A stretch of DNA of 64,000 nt from Nocardioides bruguierae (GCF_023656415.1 NZ_JAMOIL010000007.1:1-64000), one strand, 5' to 3'. Shown: positions 54,242 through 63,494, counted from the first letter of the stretch. Numbers and translations are program-made. The notes: generated by a model not told the origin, from the letters alone.

Positions 54242-55188
54242 CTCGCCCGTGGCACCCCGAGGCGCACCAGGTCGGCGATGACCTCCGCCGGCTCGTGCCG
54301 CACCTCGTAGGCGGTGCAGCCCACCACCAGTCGACCGGCGCTGCTGAGCCGGCGGGCCCGTCGCTTGTCGGCCGCCCAGTGGCGGGCCTCGACGTGCGCG
54401 CCGCCGTCCACCTCCAGGACGAGGACCCGACCGTCCGGCAGCAGCCACTCGCAGTCCGTCCACCGGCGGCGACCGTCGGCGTCGGTGCGGCCGTGCTGCT
54501 GCCGGGGCGGCTCCAGCCCCGCGCCGGCGCAGAGATCGACGACGTCCTGCTCGAGACGGGAGTGGGAACCGGCCGCGGCCCAGCCCAGGGCGGCGCGGAA
54601 CCGGGGCGCTCCGCGCAGCGGCCGGAGGGTCTGCACCCAGGTGAGGAGCCGCTCCGGCGTGGTCAGCCGCTGCTGCACGACTGCGGCCAGCAGCCCGTCC
54701 GCCGCCCGGGGCCCGAGCCGGTAGCCGGCGTGCACGAGCGCCGCCGGCTCGCACCGGGCCCGGGGGAGCAGCCCCGGGCCACGCAGCAGCTCGAACGGAC
54801 GTCGGCTGCGGAAGAACCGCACCCCCGGCACCGGCTCGAACGCCAGCTCGTCATCGACCCAGACGGTGACCTGGTCGGGCTCCCAGCCGGCGAGGCCGTG
54901 CAGGCGCAGCGCCGACAGCCCACCGAGCATGCTGCGGGGGCCGGCGTGCAGGACCCCGATCCACTCACGCCGGCGCGTCGTCGCCTCCCCGGTGCTCAGC
55001 TGGACGACGCGCGGCGTGGTCAGGCTCCAGCGGCCGGCGTCGAGCTGGGCCCGCACGGCGCCGCGCGGGACCCCGAGCCGGGTCAGCTGGCGACGAGCGA
55101 GCAGCCCGCCCTGCTCCTGGGCGAGCCGAGCGAGCAGGTCACGGGTCTCGGCCTCCACCGGGAGGCGGCGCAGCGGGTCGGGTGCCAT
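54229..55188 (-). CDS. AbiEi-like/DUF559 protein (winged helix plus Vsr-like endonuclease fold)
   Basis: 319 aa. The N-terminal ~75 residues look like the winged helix of AbiEi-type antitoxins (LLARLAQEQGGLLARRQLTRLGVPRGAVRAQL). The C-terminal ~100 residues (DGRRRWTDCEWLLPDGRVLVLEVDGGAHVEARHWAADKRR, shown only as a guide to the region) have the D...E-V-D layout of the DUF559/Vsr endonuclease superfamily. ATG 55188 follows AGGAGGGAG. The gene is bracketed by two identical 48-bp palindromes, and its last codons are inside one of them. Function is unknown; a stand-alone nuclease or defence-linked gene is possible. Confidence 0.75.
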   Translation of the reverse strand: MAPDPLRRLPVEAETRDLLARLAQEQGGLLARRQLTRLGVPRGAVRAQLDAGRWSLTTPRVVQLSTGEATTRRREWIGVLHAGPRSMLGGLSALRLHGLAGWEPDQVTVWVDDELAFEPVPGVRFFRSRRPFELLRGPGLLPRARCEPAALVHAGYRLGPRAADGLLAAVVQQRLTTPERLLTWVQTLRPLRGAPRFRAALGWAAAGSHSRLEQDVVDLCAGAGLEPPRQQHGRTDADGRRRWTDCEWLLPDGRVLVLEVDGGAHVEARHWAADKRRARRLSSAGRLVVGCTAYEVRHEPAEVIADLVRLGVPRARSCA

Positions 55189-55254
55189 GTGCTCCCTCCT
55201 GCCCGCTCCGAGCCGGGCGGAGGCGGCCGTCCACAGGCGGGGACGCACCCGACG

Positions 55255-55302
55255 GGGTCGTGTGCCCCAGCGGTTGCTCCGACGACCGCTCAGGCACACG
55301 AC
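55255..55302. repeat. 48-bp palindromic repeat, copy B
   Basis: Exact copy of 54194-54241 in the same orientation, upstream of the DUF559-like gene, so the gene lies between direct repeats 1,061 bp apart. Confidence 0.9.
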
Positions 55303-55451
55303 AGCGTGGGCCGTAAACACTTCCTGACAGGCGCCTGAGATTCTCAGGAGATCGTCACGACGGCGCAATACGCCCGAGCAGATCTGCGATCGTCCGTAAT
55401 ACGGGGTGCTTAGCGTCCGGGCCGGACCACCACCCCGACGAGAGGACTTCC

Positions 55452-58028
55452 GTGAGCATCTCGCGCACGCGGCGGATGACGGCTGCGGCCGTCACCGCCT
55501 CCCTGGCCCTGGCCGGCCTGGCCGTCGCCGGCAGCACCACCGGCTCGGCCCTGGCGGCGGAGGAGGCGGCCTCGGGCGCCGTCCTCCTGGCCCCGTACTA
55601 CACCGAGGCCGACGTGACCGGCGACGACCAGGTCACCACCGACGACCTGGACGTGGTCGAGGCGGCGATCGGCACCACCGACGCCGACGCCGGCTGGGCG
55701 GACGTCTCCGCCGCCGACACCGACGACGACGGCGAGATCACCAGCGCCGACCTGGCCGACGTGGCCATGCGCATGCTCTACGACGACGGCTCCTTCGACG
55801 TCGTCGAGGCGTCCGCGGTGCAGATGCAGGCCGCGATGAACGCCGGCGTCGTGACCGCCGTGGAGCTCACCCAGGCCTACCTGGACCGGATCGCCGCGCT
55901 CGACACCACCGTGATCGACACCGACGGCGTCACCGGCGAGGAGGACACCGACCGGGCCCTCAACTCGATCATCACCACCGGCGACGAGGACGCGCTGGCC
56001 GCGGCCGCGGAGTCCGACGCCTACCGCGCCGAGCACGGCGGGCCCCGCTCCATGCTGGACGGCATCCCGGTGCTGCTGAAGGACAACTACGACACCGAGG
56101 ACATGCCCACCTCGGCCGGCAACGGCACCTGGGCCGACAACCAGACCGAGACCGACGCGTTCATGGTCTCCGGCCTGCGCAGCGCCGGTGCCGTCATCCT
56201 CGGCAAGGCCAGCCTGGACGAGTTCGCCTACGGCTTCTCCTCGCAGTTCACGACCCTCTCCGAGCGCGGCGGCACCGTCTACGTCGCGAGCCCGTACGAC
56301 ACCGAGCGCACCGCCGGCGGCTCCTCGGGCGGCACCGGCGCCTCGATCGCCGCCAACCTGGGCGCGATCGGCTTCGGCACCGACACCGGCGGCTCGATCC
56401 GCAACCCCTCGACCTACAACCAGCTGGTCGGCATCCGCCCGACGGTGGGCCTGGCCAGCCGCGACGGCATCGTGCCGCTGGCGCTGACCCAGGACACCGG
56501 CGGCCCGATCGCCCGGTCCGTCGCGGACGCGGCGATCGCGCTCGACGCCGTCACCGGCGTGGACGGTAACGACCCGGTCACCGAGGAGCAGGAGGGCCTC
56601 GTGCCCGACTCCTACACCTCCTACCTCGACCCGACCGCGCTCGAGGGCACGACGATCGGCTACCTGACCTCGATGGTCGGCACCAACGCGACGACCACCC
56701 GCCTCTTCGAGCAGGCCAAGGCCGACCTCGAGGCGCAGGGCGCGACCGTCGTCGAGATCGACACCAGCACCGACAACCCGCTGGCCGCCACGCTGAGCGA
56801 GGGCTCGGGCTCGACCAACGAGTTCAACCACGACCTGAACGACTACATCGACGCCCACCTGGACGCCGACGAGACCGTCCGCTCCCTCCAGGGCCTCATC
56901 GACGACGGCTGGATGGCGCCGAGCCGGATCGGCACCTACCAGACCCGCGCGGACGTCACCCAGGAGCAGTACGAGACCTGGATGAGCACCCACACCGTCG
57001 CGATCGAGAACGGTGAGGAGGTCACCACCGGCCTCATGGACGACTACGGCCTCGACGCGCTGATGTACCCCAGCGGCAACCCGTACTCGACCCAGAGCAC
57101 GAACCTGCGGCTCTCGCCGAACACCGGCATGCCCGCGGTGACGGTGCCGATGGGCCAGGCCACAGAGGCCGACGGCACCATCACCGGCGCCGGCGTGAAC
57201 CTCGAGCTGCTGGGTCGCAACTACACCGAGGGCGACCTCATCGGCTACGCCTACGACTACGAGCAGGCCACCGAGCACCGCACCACCCCGGCGCTCTACG
57301 GCGAGATCGACGGCGACGTCTTCGCCGGCACCGGCTCCGACGAGACCGCCGAGGCGGGCGACGGCTCCGTCACCGTCGACGCCCCGGAGAGCGTCTCCGC
57401 CGGCGAGCGGTTCACCGTCACCGTCTCCACCGACGCCGCCGACCTGTACGCCTACGGCGTGGACCTCGACTACGACACCAGCGTCGTCAAGGTCGTCAAG
57501 GGTGGCGTGGAGACCCCCTCCACCGGTGAGCGCTGGGTCGACCGGACCCCGGGCAGCCTGTCGCTGACCCACACCAAGCTCGGCACCAGCCCGTCCGACA
57601 ACGGTGAGACCACCCTGGTCACCTACACCTTCAAGGCCAAGCGCGCGGGTGCGACCGGCATCGACGTCACCTCGGTGAGCACCGTCGACTCCACCGGTGC
57701 GACCACGGACGCCGACGCCGACGAGACCGCCCCCACGGTCACCAAGCGCAAGACCGGCACCGCCGTCGCCGCGGTCGCCCAGCGCGTCGGCAACGGGTCG
57801 AAGGTGCGGGCCGCAGCCGTCGTCGTGGCGGACGACGACGCCGCCCCGAACGGCCGGGTGACCTTCTTCGTCGCCGGCGAGAGGGTCGGCAGCAAGCGGC
57901 TGAGCGAGGGCACCGCCACGGTCACCGTCCGCACCTCGCGGAAGGGCCGCGCCGTGGTCAAGGCGGTGTACTCCGGCACCGCCAAGTACACCCGCAGCGT
58001 CGACAGGACGCGGGTCTCCGCTCGCTGA
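55452..58028 (+). CDS. Secreted amidase with dockerin-like and cohesin-like segments
   Basis: 858 aa. The signal peptide ends near GSALA|AEEAA (~36). Residues ~52-112 hold two EF-hand/dockerin-like Ca loops (DVTGDDQVTTDDLD and DTDDDGEITSADLAD). Residues ~120-620 are an amidase-signature enzyme with the Ser-cisSer-Lys triad in LLKDNYDTED, TAGGSSGGTGAS and GTDTGGSIRNPS. Residues ~637-740 resemble a cohesin (SVTVDAPESVSAGERFTVTVS, YGVDLDYDTSVVKV). An Ig-like C-terminus follows. It should hydrolyse an amide outside the cell. GTG 55452 follows AGAGGAC. Strong terminator downstream. Confidence 0.88.
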   Translation: MSISRTRRMTAAAVTASLALAGLAVAGSTTGSALAAEEAASGAVLLAPYYTEADVTGDDQVTTDDLDVVEAAIGTTDADAGWADVSAADTDDDGEITSADLADVAMRMLYDDGSFDVVEASAVQMQAAMNAGVVTAVELTQAYLDRIAALDTTVIDTDGVTGEEDTDRALNSIITTGDEDALAAAAESDAYRAEHGGPRSMLDGIPVLLKDNYDTEDMPTSAGNGTWADNQTETDAFMVSGLRSAGAVILGKASLDEFAYGFSSQFTTLSERGGTVYVASPYDTERTAGGSSGGTGASIAANLGAIGFGTDTGGSIRNPSTYNQLVGIRPTVGLASRDGIVPLALTQDTGGPIARSVADAAIALDAVTGVDGNDPVTEEQEGLVPDSYTSYLDPTALEGTTIGYLTSMVGTNATTTRLFEQAKADLEAQGATVVEIDTSTDNPLAATLSEGSGSTNEFNHDLNDYIDAHLDADETVRSLQGLIDDGWMAPSRIGTYQTRADVTQEQYETWMSTHTVAIENGEEVTTGLMDDYGLDALMYPSGNPYSTQSTNLRLSPNTGMPAVTVPMGQATEADGTITGAGVNLELLGRNYTEGDLIGYAYDYEQATEHRTTPALYGEIDGDVFAGTGSDETAEAGDGSVTVDAPESVSAGERFTVTVSTDAADLYAYGVDLDYDTSVVKVVKGGVETPSTGERWVDRTPGSLSLTHTKLGTSPSDNGETTLVTYTFKAKRAGATGIDVTSVSTVDSTGATTDADADETAPTVTKRKTGTAVAAVAQRVGNGSKVRAAAVVVADDDAAPNGRVTFFVAGERVGSKRLSEGTATVTVRTSRKGRAVVKAVYSGTAKYTRSVDRTRVSAR

Positions 58029-58074
58029 CGCGAGAGCGCCGGCGGAGACCACCGGCCGGCACCGGTCGGCACCA

Positions 58075-58114
58075 GCAGCGCACCCGTCCGGGTTCCCCCG
58101 GGCGGGTGCGCTGC
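58075..58114 (+). terminator. Terminator after the amidase gene
   Basis: 18-bp stem starting GCAGCGCACCCGTCCGGG with one or two G-T pairs and a TTCC loop. Confidence 0.82.
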
Positions 58115-58132
58115 GTCGCGTCGGGGGCGTCC

Positions 58133-58138
58133 TACGGT
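58133..58138 (+). promoter_or_regulatory. -10 element of a leaderless promoter (NAD(P)HX gene)
   Basis: TACGGT ends 6 nt before ATG 58145, with no ribosome binding site. Confidence 0.5.
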
Positions 58139-58144
58139 GACGGC

Positions 58145-59560
58145 ATGCGTCGTGCCCACACCGTCCAGCAGGTCCGAGCAGCCGAGGCGGAGCGGATGGC
58201 CCTCCTGCCGGAGGGCGCCCTCATGGCAGCGGCCGCGCACGGGCTGGCCCGGGCGGTCGCGGCGTTCCTCGGCGGCACGTACGGCCGACGGGTGGTGCTG
58301 CTGGTCGGCAGCGGCGACAACGGCGGGGACGCCCTGCACGCCGGCGCCGGCCTGGCACGCGACGGGGCGTGGGTCGAGGCGTGGCTGCTCTCCGACCGGC
58401 CGCACGCCGCCGGGCTGGCCGCGCTGCGCCGCGCCGGCGGTCGCGTGCGCGAGCACGGGGCCCTGCCGACGTCCGTGCCGCCCGACCGTGTGCCCGACGT
58501 GGTCGTGGACGGGATCGTGGGCATCGGCGGGCGCCCCGGCCTGCGGGACGAGGCACGCGCCGCGCTCGCCGTGCTGGCCGGCGTCCCCGTGGTGGCCGTG
58601 GACGTGCCCAGCGGCGTCGACGTCGACACCGGCGAGACGCCCGGCCCGCACGTGGTCGCCGACCTGACGGTCACCTTCGGCACCCTCAAGCCCGCGCACC
58701 TGCTCGACCCCGCGTCGGCCGCGTGCGGCGCGGTGGAGCTGGTCGACCTGGGGCTGGGCCTGCCGGCCGCCCCCGTCGAGGCCCTCGGCGCGGCGGACGT
58801 GGCGGCGCTGCTGCCCGTGCCGGGCGGCCGCGACCACAAGTACACGCGCGGGGTCGTGGGCGTGCGCAGCGGCTCGGCGACCTACCCGGGGGCGGGCCTG
58901 CTCAGCGTGGCCGGCGCGGCCTGCGGGCTGGCCGGGATGGTCCGGTACGTGGGCGACTCGGCGGTGGCCGACCGGGTCCGCGAGGCGCACCCCGAGGTGG
59001 TGGGAGCCGGGCGTGTGCAGGCCTGGGTCGTCGGCTCCGGCGGGGGCGCGGCCGCGGGCGAGGAGCTGGCAGCCGCGGTCGCCGACGGCGTCCCGGTGCT
59101 CGTCGACGCCGACGCGCTCGCGCACGTGCCCGACCTCGACCGGTCCACGGGGGCGCCGCTCGTGCTCACCCCGCACGCCGGGGAGGCCGCGTCCCTGCTC
59201 GGGGTGGAGCGCGCCGACGTCGAGGCCCGGATGCTCACCCACGCCCGTGACGCGGCGGCCCGGCACGACGCCGTCGTCCTGCTCAAGGGGCGGCGCACCG
59301 TGGTCGCGGCGCCCGACGGGCGGGTCCGCGTCAACACCACGGGCACGCCCTGGCTCGGCACCGCCGGGGCCGGCGACGTGCTCGGCGGGCTCACCGGCGC
59401 GCTGCTGGCCGCGGGGCTCGACCCGTTCGACGCCGCGTCCGTGGGCGCGTGGCTGCACGGGGCCGCCGCCGTGCTCGTCTCCCGGGGCGGCCCGATCGTC
59501 GCCGGGCAGGTGGCCGGGGCCGTCGCCGACGTGGTGCGGGGGCTCCCGGGACGGTCGTGA
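58145..59560 (+). CDS. nnr: Bifunctional NAD(P)H-hydrate epimerase / ADP-dependent NAD(P)H-hydrate dehydratase
   Basis: Repairs hydrated NAD(P)H. 471 aa with two domains. The epimerase (~1-205) has VGSGDNGGDALHAGAGLARDG and AVDVPSGVDVDTGE. The dehydratase (~215-471) has HKYTRGVVGV, LVLTPHAGEAASLLG, VVLLKGRRTVVAAPDG and the ATP/ADP motif WLGTAGAGDVLGGLTGALLA. The fused form is normal in bacteria. It lies directly upstream of alr, a common actinobacterial order. Leaderless start. Confidence 0.94.
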   Translation: MRRAHTVQQVRAAEAERMALLPEGALMAAAAHGLARAVAAFLGGTYGRRVVLLVGSGDNGGDALHAGAGLARDGAWVEAWLLSDRPHAAGLAALRRAGGRVREHGALPTSVPPDRVPDVVVDGIVGIGGRPGLRDEARAALAVLAGVPVVAVDVPSGVDVDTGETPGPHVVADLTVTFGTLKPAHLLDPASAACGAVELVDLGLGLPAAPVEALGAADVAALLPVPGGRDHKYTRGVVGVRSGSATYPGAGLLSVAGAACGLAGMVRYVGDSAVADRVREAHPEVVGAGRVQAWVVGSGGGAAAGEELAAAVADGVPVLVDADALAHVPDLDRSTGAPLVLTPHAGEAASLLGVERADVEARMLTHARDAAARHDAVVLLKGRRTVVAAPDGRVRVNTTGTPWLGTAGAGDVLGGLTGALLAAGLDPFDAASVGAWLHGAAAVLVSRGGPIVAGQVAGAVADVVRGLPGRS

Positions 59561-59620
59561 GGCGTCCCACCCCCGGGGGTGCGGGCACGTGACCCCCCTC
59601 CCGGTGGGAAGATGGGGGCG

Positions 59621-60796
59621 ATGTCCGCCACCGCCCGCCCCGAGATCGTCGTCGACCTGGCGGCGGTCCGGCACAACCTGCGCACCATCGACGCGCTGGT
59701 CGGCGACGACGTCGCCACGATGGCGGTGGTGAAGGCCGACGCCTACGGCCACGGTGCCCTCGAGGTGGCGCGCGCGGCCCGCGAGGCCGGCACGCCGTGG
59801 CTGGGCGTCGCGACCGTGCCGGAGGCGCTGGCGCTCCGTGAGGCCGGGGACGTCGGACGCCTGCTGTGCTGGCTGGTGCTGCCGGGCGAGGACCTCACCG
59901 CCGCGGTGGCCGCCGACGTCGACGTCACCGCCGCCACCACGGCCCACCTGGACCTGCTCGCGCGCGCCGTCGAGGCCTCCGGTCGCCCCGCGCGGGTGCA
60001 GCTGAAGGTCGACACCGGTCTCTCCCGCTCCGGCTCGACCGCCGAGGCGTGGCCGGCCCTCGTGGCCGCCGCCCGCGCCGGCGAGCTCGAGGGCCGCTGG
60101 CGGGTGACCGGCGTGTGGTCGCACCTGGCCGCCGCCGAGGAGCCGGAGCACCCCGCCAACACCCAGCAGGCCGCCGCCTTCCACGCGGCCCTGGCCGTGG
60201 TCGAGGAGGCAGGTCTGCGGCCCGAGGTGCGGCACCTGGCCAACTCCGCCGCCGCGCTGCTCCACCCCGACCTGCGCCTGGACCTGGTGCGGATCGGCCT
60301 GGCCACCTACGGCCTCGACCCGGCCCCCGACGTCGCCCACGGCACCGACCTGCGTCCCGCCATGACCGTCACCGCGCCGCTGACCATGGTCAAGCAGGTG
60401 CCCGAGGGCACGAGCGTCTCCTACGGCTGGCGCTGGTCGGCGCCGGCACCGACGACGCTGGGCCTCGTGCCCGTCGGCTACGCGGACGGCCTCCCGCGCG
60501 CCGCGGCCGGCAACGACCGCCCCGGGCCCGCGGGCGCCCCTGCCGAGGTCGAGGTCGGCGGACGCCGCCGACCCCTGCGCGGCACGGTCTGCATGGACCA
60601 GGTGGTGGTCGAGCTCGGCCCGGCCGGCACCGAGGTCGGGGCGGCCGTGGGCGACGTCGTGCGCCTCGTCGGCCCGGCGCCCGCGCCGTCCGCGCAGGAG
60701 TGGGCACAGGCCTGCGGCACCATCAGCTACGAGATCGTCACCCGGCTCGGCGGCCGCCTCGTCCGCCGGCACGTGGACAGCGAGGAGGGCGCATGA
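59621..60796 (+). CDS. alr: Alanine racemase
   Basis: PLP enzyme making D-alanine for peptidoglycan. 391 aa with PLP lysine in VVKADAYGHGALEVA (~residue 38), KVDTGLSRSG, HLANSAAALL, RIGLATYGLDP and the second catalytic Tyr region in VPVGYADGLPR. C-terminal GTVCMDQVVVELG is the usual barrel end. ATG 59621 is taken as start; ATG 59612 is close by. It is coupled to the hydrolase gene by ATGA overlap. Confidence 0.95.
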   Translation: MSATARPEIVVDLAAVRHNLRTIDALVGDDVATMAVVKADAYGHGALEVARAAREAGTPWLGVATVPEALALREAGDVGRLLCWLVLPGEDLTAAVAADVDVTAATTAHLDLLARAVEASGRPARVQLKVDTGLSRSGSTAEAWPALVAAARAGELEGRWRVTGVWSHLAAAEEPEHPANTQQAAAFHAALAVVEEAGLRPEVRHLANSAAALLHPDLRLDLVRIGLATYGLDPAPDVAHGTDLRPAMTVTAPLTMVKQVPEGTSVSYGWRWSAPAPTTLGLVPVGYADGLPRAAAGNDRPGPAGAPAEVEVGGRRRPLRGTVCMDQVVVELGPAGTEVGAAVGDVVRLVGPAPAPSAQEWAQACGTISYEIVTRLGGRLVRRHVDSEEGA

Positions 60797-61935
60797 CGCC
60801 CCGCACCCCGTCCGGCCGCTCGTCGGGCAGGGCCGCCGCCGGGCCCGGCAGCGAGCACTGGCAGCGCAACCTGGTGCTCGGCATCGCGGGTGCCGCGGCG
60901 GGTGCCGCCGTGGCGGGCGGTGCCGCCGCGGCCGAGGTCGCCCGCCGCCGTCGCGTGGTCTCCAAGCGGGGCGCCGGCGACGTCGCCGTCCCGGGGTCGC
61001 TGCGCTCGCCCGCCCTCACCGTGGTGGCGGACGACGGCGTGCCCCTGCACGTGGAGGTCGACGAGTTCGAGCCCAGCGAGGGGGCCGCGGGTCGCTCGGA
61101 GCCGCCGCTGACGGTGGTGTGGGTCCACGGCTACGCGCTGACCTCCGACTGCTGGCACTTCCAGCGTGCGGCCTACCGCGGGCTGGTGCGCTCGGTCTTC
61201 TACGACCAGCGCAGCCACGGCCGCTCGGGGCGATCGTCGCCGGAGAACGCCACGATCGAGCAGTGCGCCCACGACCTGCTGACGGTGCTGGACCAGGTGG
61301 CCACCGGCACGCCCGTCGTGCTGGTCGGCCACTCGATGGGCGGCATGACCATCGCGGCGCTGGCCGAGGAGCACCCCGAGCTGTTCGGCACCCGGATCGT
61401 GGGTGTCGGCCTCGTCGCCACCGCCGCGGACAAGCTCGACATGGGCCGGATGTTCCTGCCCGCCGTGCCGGCGCGCCTGGGCGGGGAGCTGACCCGGCGG
61501 GTCATGCGCGGCGTCGGCGCCGGTCACAAGGCGGTCGACCTGGTGCGCGACCTCGGCGGCACCCTCTCGGAGCAGACCGCCAAGTACTTCGCCTTCGGCC
61601 GCGACGTGCCGCGGGCCTACCTCGACTTCGCGTGGTCGATGCTCTCGACCACGCCCACCCGGGTGCTCGTCGACTTCTTCCCCAGCCTCGACGGCCTCGA
61701 CAAGCTGCACGCGGTGGAGGTGATGGGCCACGTGCCCGTCTCCATCGTCTGCGGCACCAAGGATCGGCTGACCAAGATCAGCCACAGCCGCACCCTCCAC
61801 GCCCGGATCTCCGGGTCCCGCCTCCTCGAGGTGGCCGGTGCGGGCCACCTCGTGATGATCGAGAGCCACGGACAGGTGAACGCCGAGATCGACCAGCTCC
61901 TCGCCGCTGCGACCGAGACGGTGGAGGGCGCGTGA
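60793..61935 (+). CDS. Alpha/beta hydrolase
   Basis: 380 aa. A glycine/alanine-rich hydrophobic segment (LVLGIAGAAAGAAVAGGAAAA, ~28-48) may anchor the protein. The hydrolase has VVWVHGYALTSDCW (oxyanion loop), nucleophile elbow LVGHSMGGMTIAAL, Asp in IVCGTKDRLTKI and His in GAGHLVMIESH. Substrate is unknown. Its place between alr and tsaE is conserved in actinobacteria, with 4-bp overlaps on both sides. Confidence 0.9.
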   Translation: MTPRTPSGRSSGRAAAGPGSEHWQRNLVLGIAGAAAGAAVAGGAAAAEVARRRRVVSKRGAGDVAVPGSLRSPALTVVADDGVPLHVEVDEFEPSEGAAGRSEPPLTVVWVHGYALTSDCWHFQRAAYRGLVRSVFYDQRSHGRSGRSSPENATIEQCAHDLLTVLDQVATGTPVVLVGHSMGGMTIAALAEEHPELFGTRIVGVGLVATAADKLDMGRMFLPAVPARLGGELTRRVMRGVGAGHKAVDLVRDLGGTLSEQTAKYFAFGRDVPRAYLDFAWSMLSTTPTRVLVDFFPSLDGLDKLHAVEVMGHVPVSIVCGTKDRLTKISHSRTLHARISGSRLLEVAGAGHLVMIESHGQVNAEIDQLLAAATETVEGA

Positions 61936-62894
61936 GCGACGTCGTCGTCCGCCCGGTCGGACCCGAGGCCGCCGAGGCCGTCCACACCGTGGTCGCGGCC
62001 GCCTTCGGCAACCGGATCGCCATGGACCCGCCGCCCGACGCGCTGTCGGAGACGCCGGAGACCCTGGCCGCGAAGCTCGCCGACGGCGGTGGCCTGCTGG
62101 CCACGCTCGACGACGTGCCGGTCGGCTGCCTCATCCTCGACCCCATCGGGTCGACCACCTACCTGCGTCGGTTCGCGGTCAGCCCCGACCACCAGGGCCA
62201 CGGCATCGCCGGCCGGCTGATCGACGCGACCGTCGACGCGGTGCTGGCCTCCGGCCGGGGTATGGACGACCTGACCGTCGTGGCCCGCGAGGAGCTCCCG
62301 GCGACCATCCGGTTCTGGGAGCGGCAGGGCTTCAAGGAGATCCTGCGCTACTCCCCGCTGGTGGAGATGCGCCGCCCGCTGCGGACGATGGTCTTCCACG
62401 CGCCCACCGCCGAGGCCACGCGCGGCCTGGGCCGCTCCCTGGCCGGCCAGCTCACCCGCGGTGACCTGCTGGTGCTCACCGGGGACCTCGGTGCCGGCAA
62501 GACCACGTTCACCCAGGGCCTGGGCGCGGGGCTCGGGGTGCGGGGGCACGTCACCTCGCCCACCTTCGTCATCGCCCGCGTGCACCCCTCCCTGGTGCAG
62601 GGGCCGGCGCTCGTGCACGTCGACGCCTACCGGCTCGGCGGCCTCGACGAGCTGGACGACCTGGACCTCGACACCTCCCTCGACGACGCCGTCACGGTCG
62701 TGGAGTGGGGCGAGGACATCGCCGAGGGCCTCTCGGAGTCGCGCCTGGAGGTGCGGATCGTGCGGGAGCAGGGTCGGGTGGCGCAGGACGCCGGCGCGCT
62801 CGACGTCGACGGGGAGCCGCTGGACGAGCGGCGGATCGAGGTCACCCCCGTCGGTCCGCGCTGGCACGCGCTGTCCTTCCGCGGCCTGGGCTGA
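61932..62894 (+). CDS. GNAT acetyltransferase fused to TsaE (tRNA t6A synthesis ATPase)
   Basis: 320 aa. Residues ~1-150 are a GNAT domain with LRRFAVSPDHQGHGIAGRLIDATVD. Residues ~155-320 are TsaE: P-loop VLTGDLGAGKTTFTQGLGAGLG, SPTFVIARVH, HVDAYRLGGLDEL and VTVVEWGED. TsaE is the ATPase partner of TsaB-TsaD in N6-threonylcarbamoyladenosine synthesis at tRNA A37. In relatives TsaE and a RimI-like GNAT are separate genes next to tsaB and tsaD; here neither tsaB nor tsaD follows. GTG 61932 overlaps the hydrolase stop. Confidence 0.9.
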   Translation: MSDVVVRPVGPEAAEAVHTVVAAAFGNRIAMDPPPDALSETPETLAAKLADGGGLLATLDDVPVGCLILDPIGSTTYLRRFAVSPDHQGHGIAGRLIDATVDAVLASGRGMDDLTVVAREELPATIRFWERQGFKEILRYSPLVEMRRPLRTMVFHAPTAEATRGLGRSLAGQLTRGDLLVLTGDLGAGKTTFTQGLGAGLGVRGHVTSPTFVIARVHPSLVQGPALVHVDAYRLGGLDELDDLDLDTSLDDAVTVVEWGEDIAEGLSESRLEVRIVREQGRVAQDAGALDVDGEPLDERRIEVTPVGPRWHALSFRGLG

Positions 62895-63051
62895 CCGCAG
62901 CCGCGGGCTGCCGGGTCGGGATGGAACCGACAGGGCTGGTGGCGGTACCTTCTTCCTCCCGTCGGCGTCGTCCGGCGCTCGTGGGTGCGTCCCGCACCTC
63001 TCTCCATGTCGATCAGGGCACAGCCCTGTCCGCACGAGGAGAGGAACCCAG

Positions 63052-63402
63052 ATGGACGACCACACCGACGAGAACGTGCTGCGGCCCCGCTTCGGTGGCC
63101 GCCGGGCCCCGGCGCCCCGCCGCGCCGTCGAGGTGCCGGGCCACGTGCTGGCCGCCGACCGGCTGGGCCCCGCGTCCCGACGGCTCGCCCGCCAGGCGTT
63201 CCGCAAGGGTGTCCGGGCCTGGGCGGCCGACCCGGAGGCGGGGTACCCCGACTTCGAGGCGCTGGAGGCCGCGGCGCTCGCCGAGCTGCGGCTCGTGGCC
63301 GACGCCCTCGGCCCCTGGGCTCGCCCTGAGCACGACCCCTTCGAGGTGCTCACCGACCCGGAGTGGCCCCGGGACGAGGGGGACGCGGGCTTCTCCTTCT
63401 GA
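63052..63402 (+). CDS. Small hypothetical protein, 116 aa
   Basis: Charged soluble protein with an Arg/Pro-rich start (ENVLRPRFGGRRAPAPRRAVEV), a helical middle (SRRLARQAFRKGVRAWAADPEAG) and an acidic end with DPFEVLTDPEWPRDEGD. No family is recognised. ATG 63052 has a good GAGGAGAGGAAC ribosome site. It lies between tsaE and mfd with its own 157-bp upstream spacer. Confidence 0.75.
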   Translation: MDDHTDENVLRPRFGGRRAPAPRRAVEVPGHVLAADRLGPASRRLARQAFRKGVRAWAADPEAGYPDFEALEAAALAELRLVADALGPWARPEHDPFEVLTDPEWPRDEGDAGFSF

Positions 63403-63452
63403 GCCTGCCGCGCTCAGGTCCTCGCGGGGGAGGGGCTGTCGCCGCGGCGACC

Positions 63453-63458
63453 TAGACT
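63453..63458 (+). promoter_or_regulatory. -10 element of the mfd promoter
   Basis: TAGACT, the same hexamer as at glmS. Here it lies 79 nt before the start codon, giving mfd a leader that contains the hairpin 63471-63494 and a GAGGAG ribosome site. Confidence 0.4.
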
Positions 63459-63470
63459 CGACCCCGCACA

Positions 63471-63494
63471 CCCCCGGTCGCGCCCGACCGGGGG
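63471..63494 (+). terminator. Hairpin in the mfd leader / terminator of the preceding gene
   Basis: CCCCCGGTCG-CGCC-CGACCGGGGG, 10-bp perfect stem. It may end the transcript of the small upstream gene or lie in the 5' leader of mfd. Confidence 0.55.
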
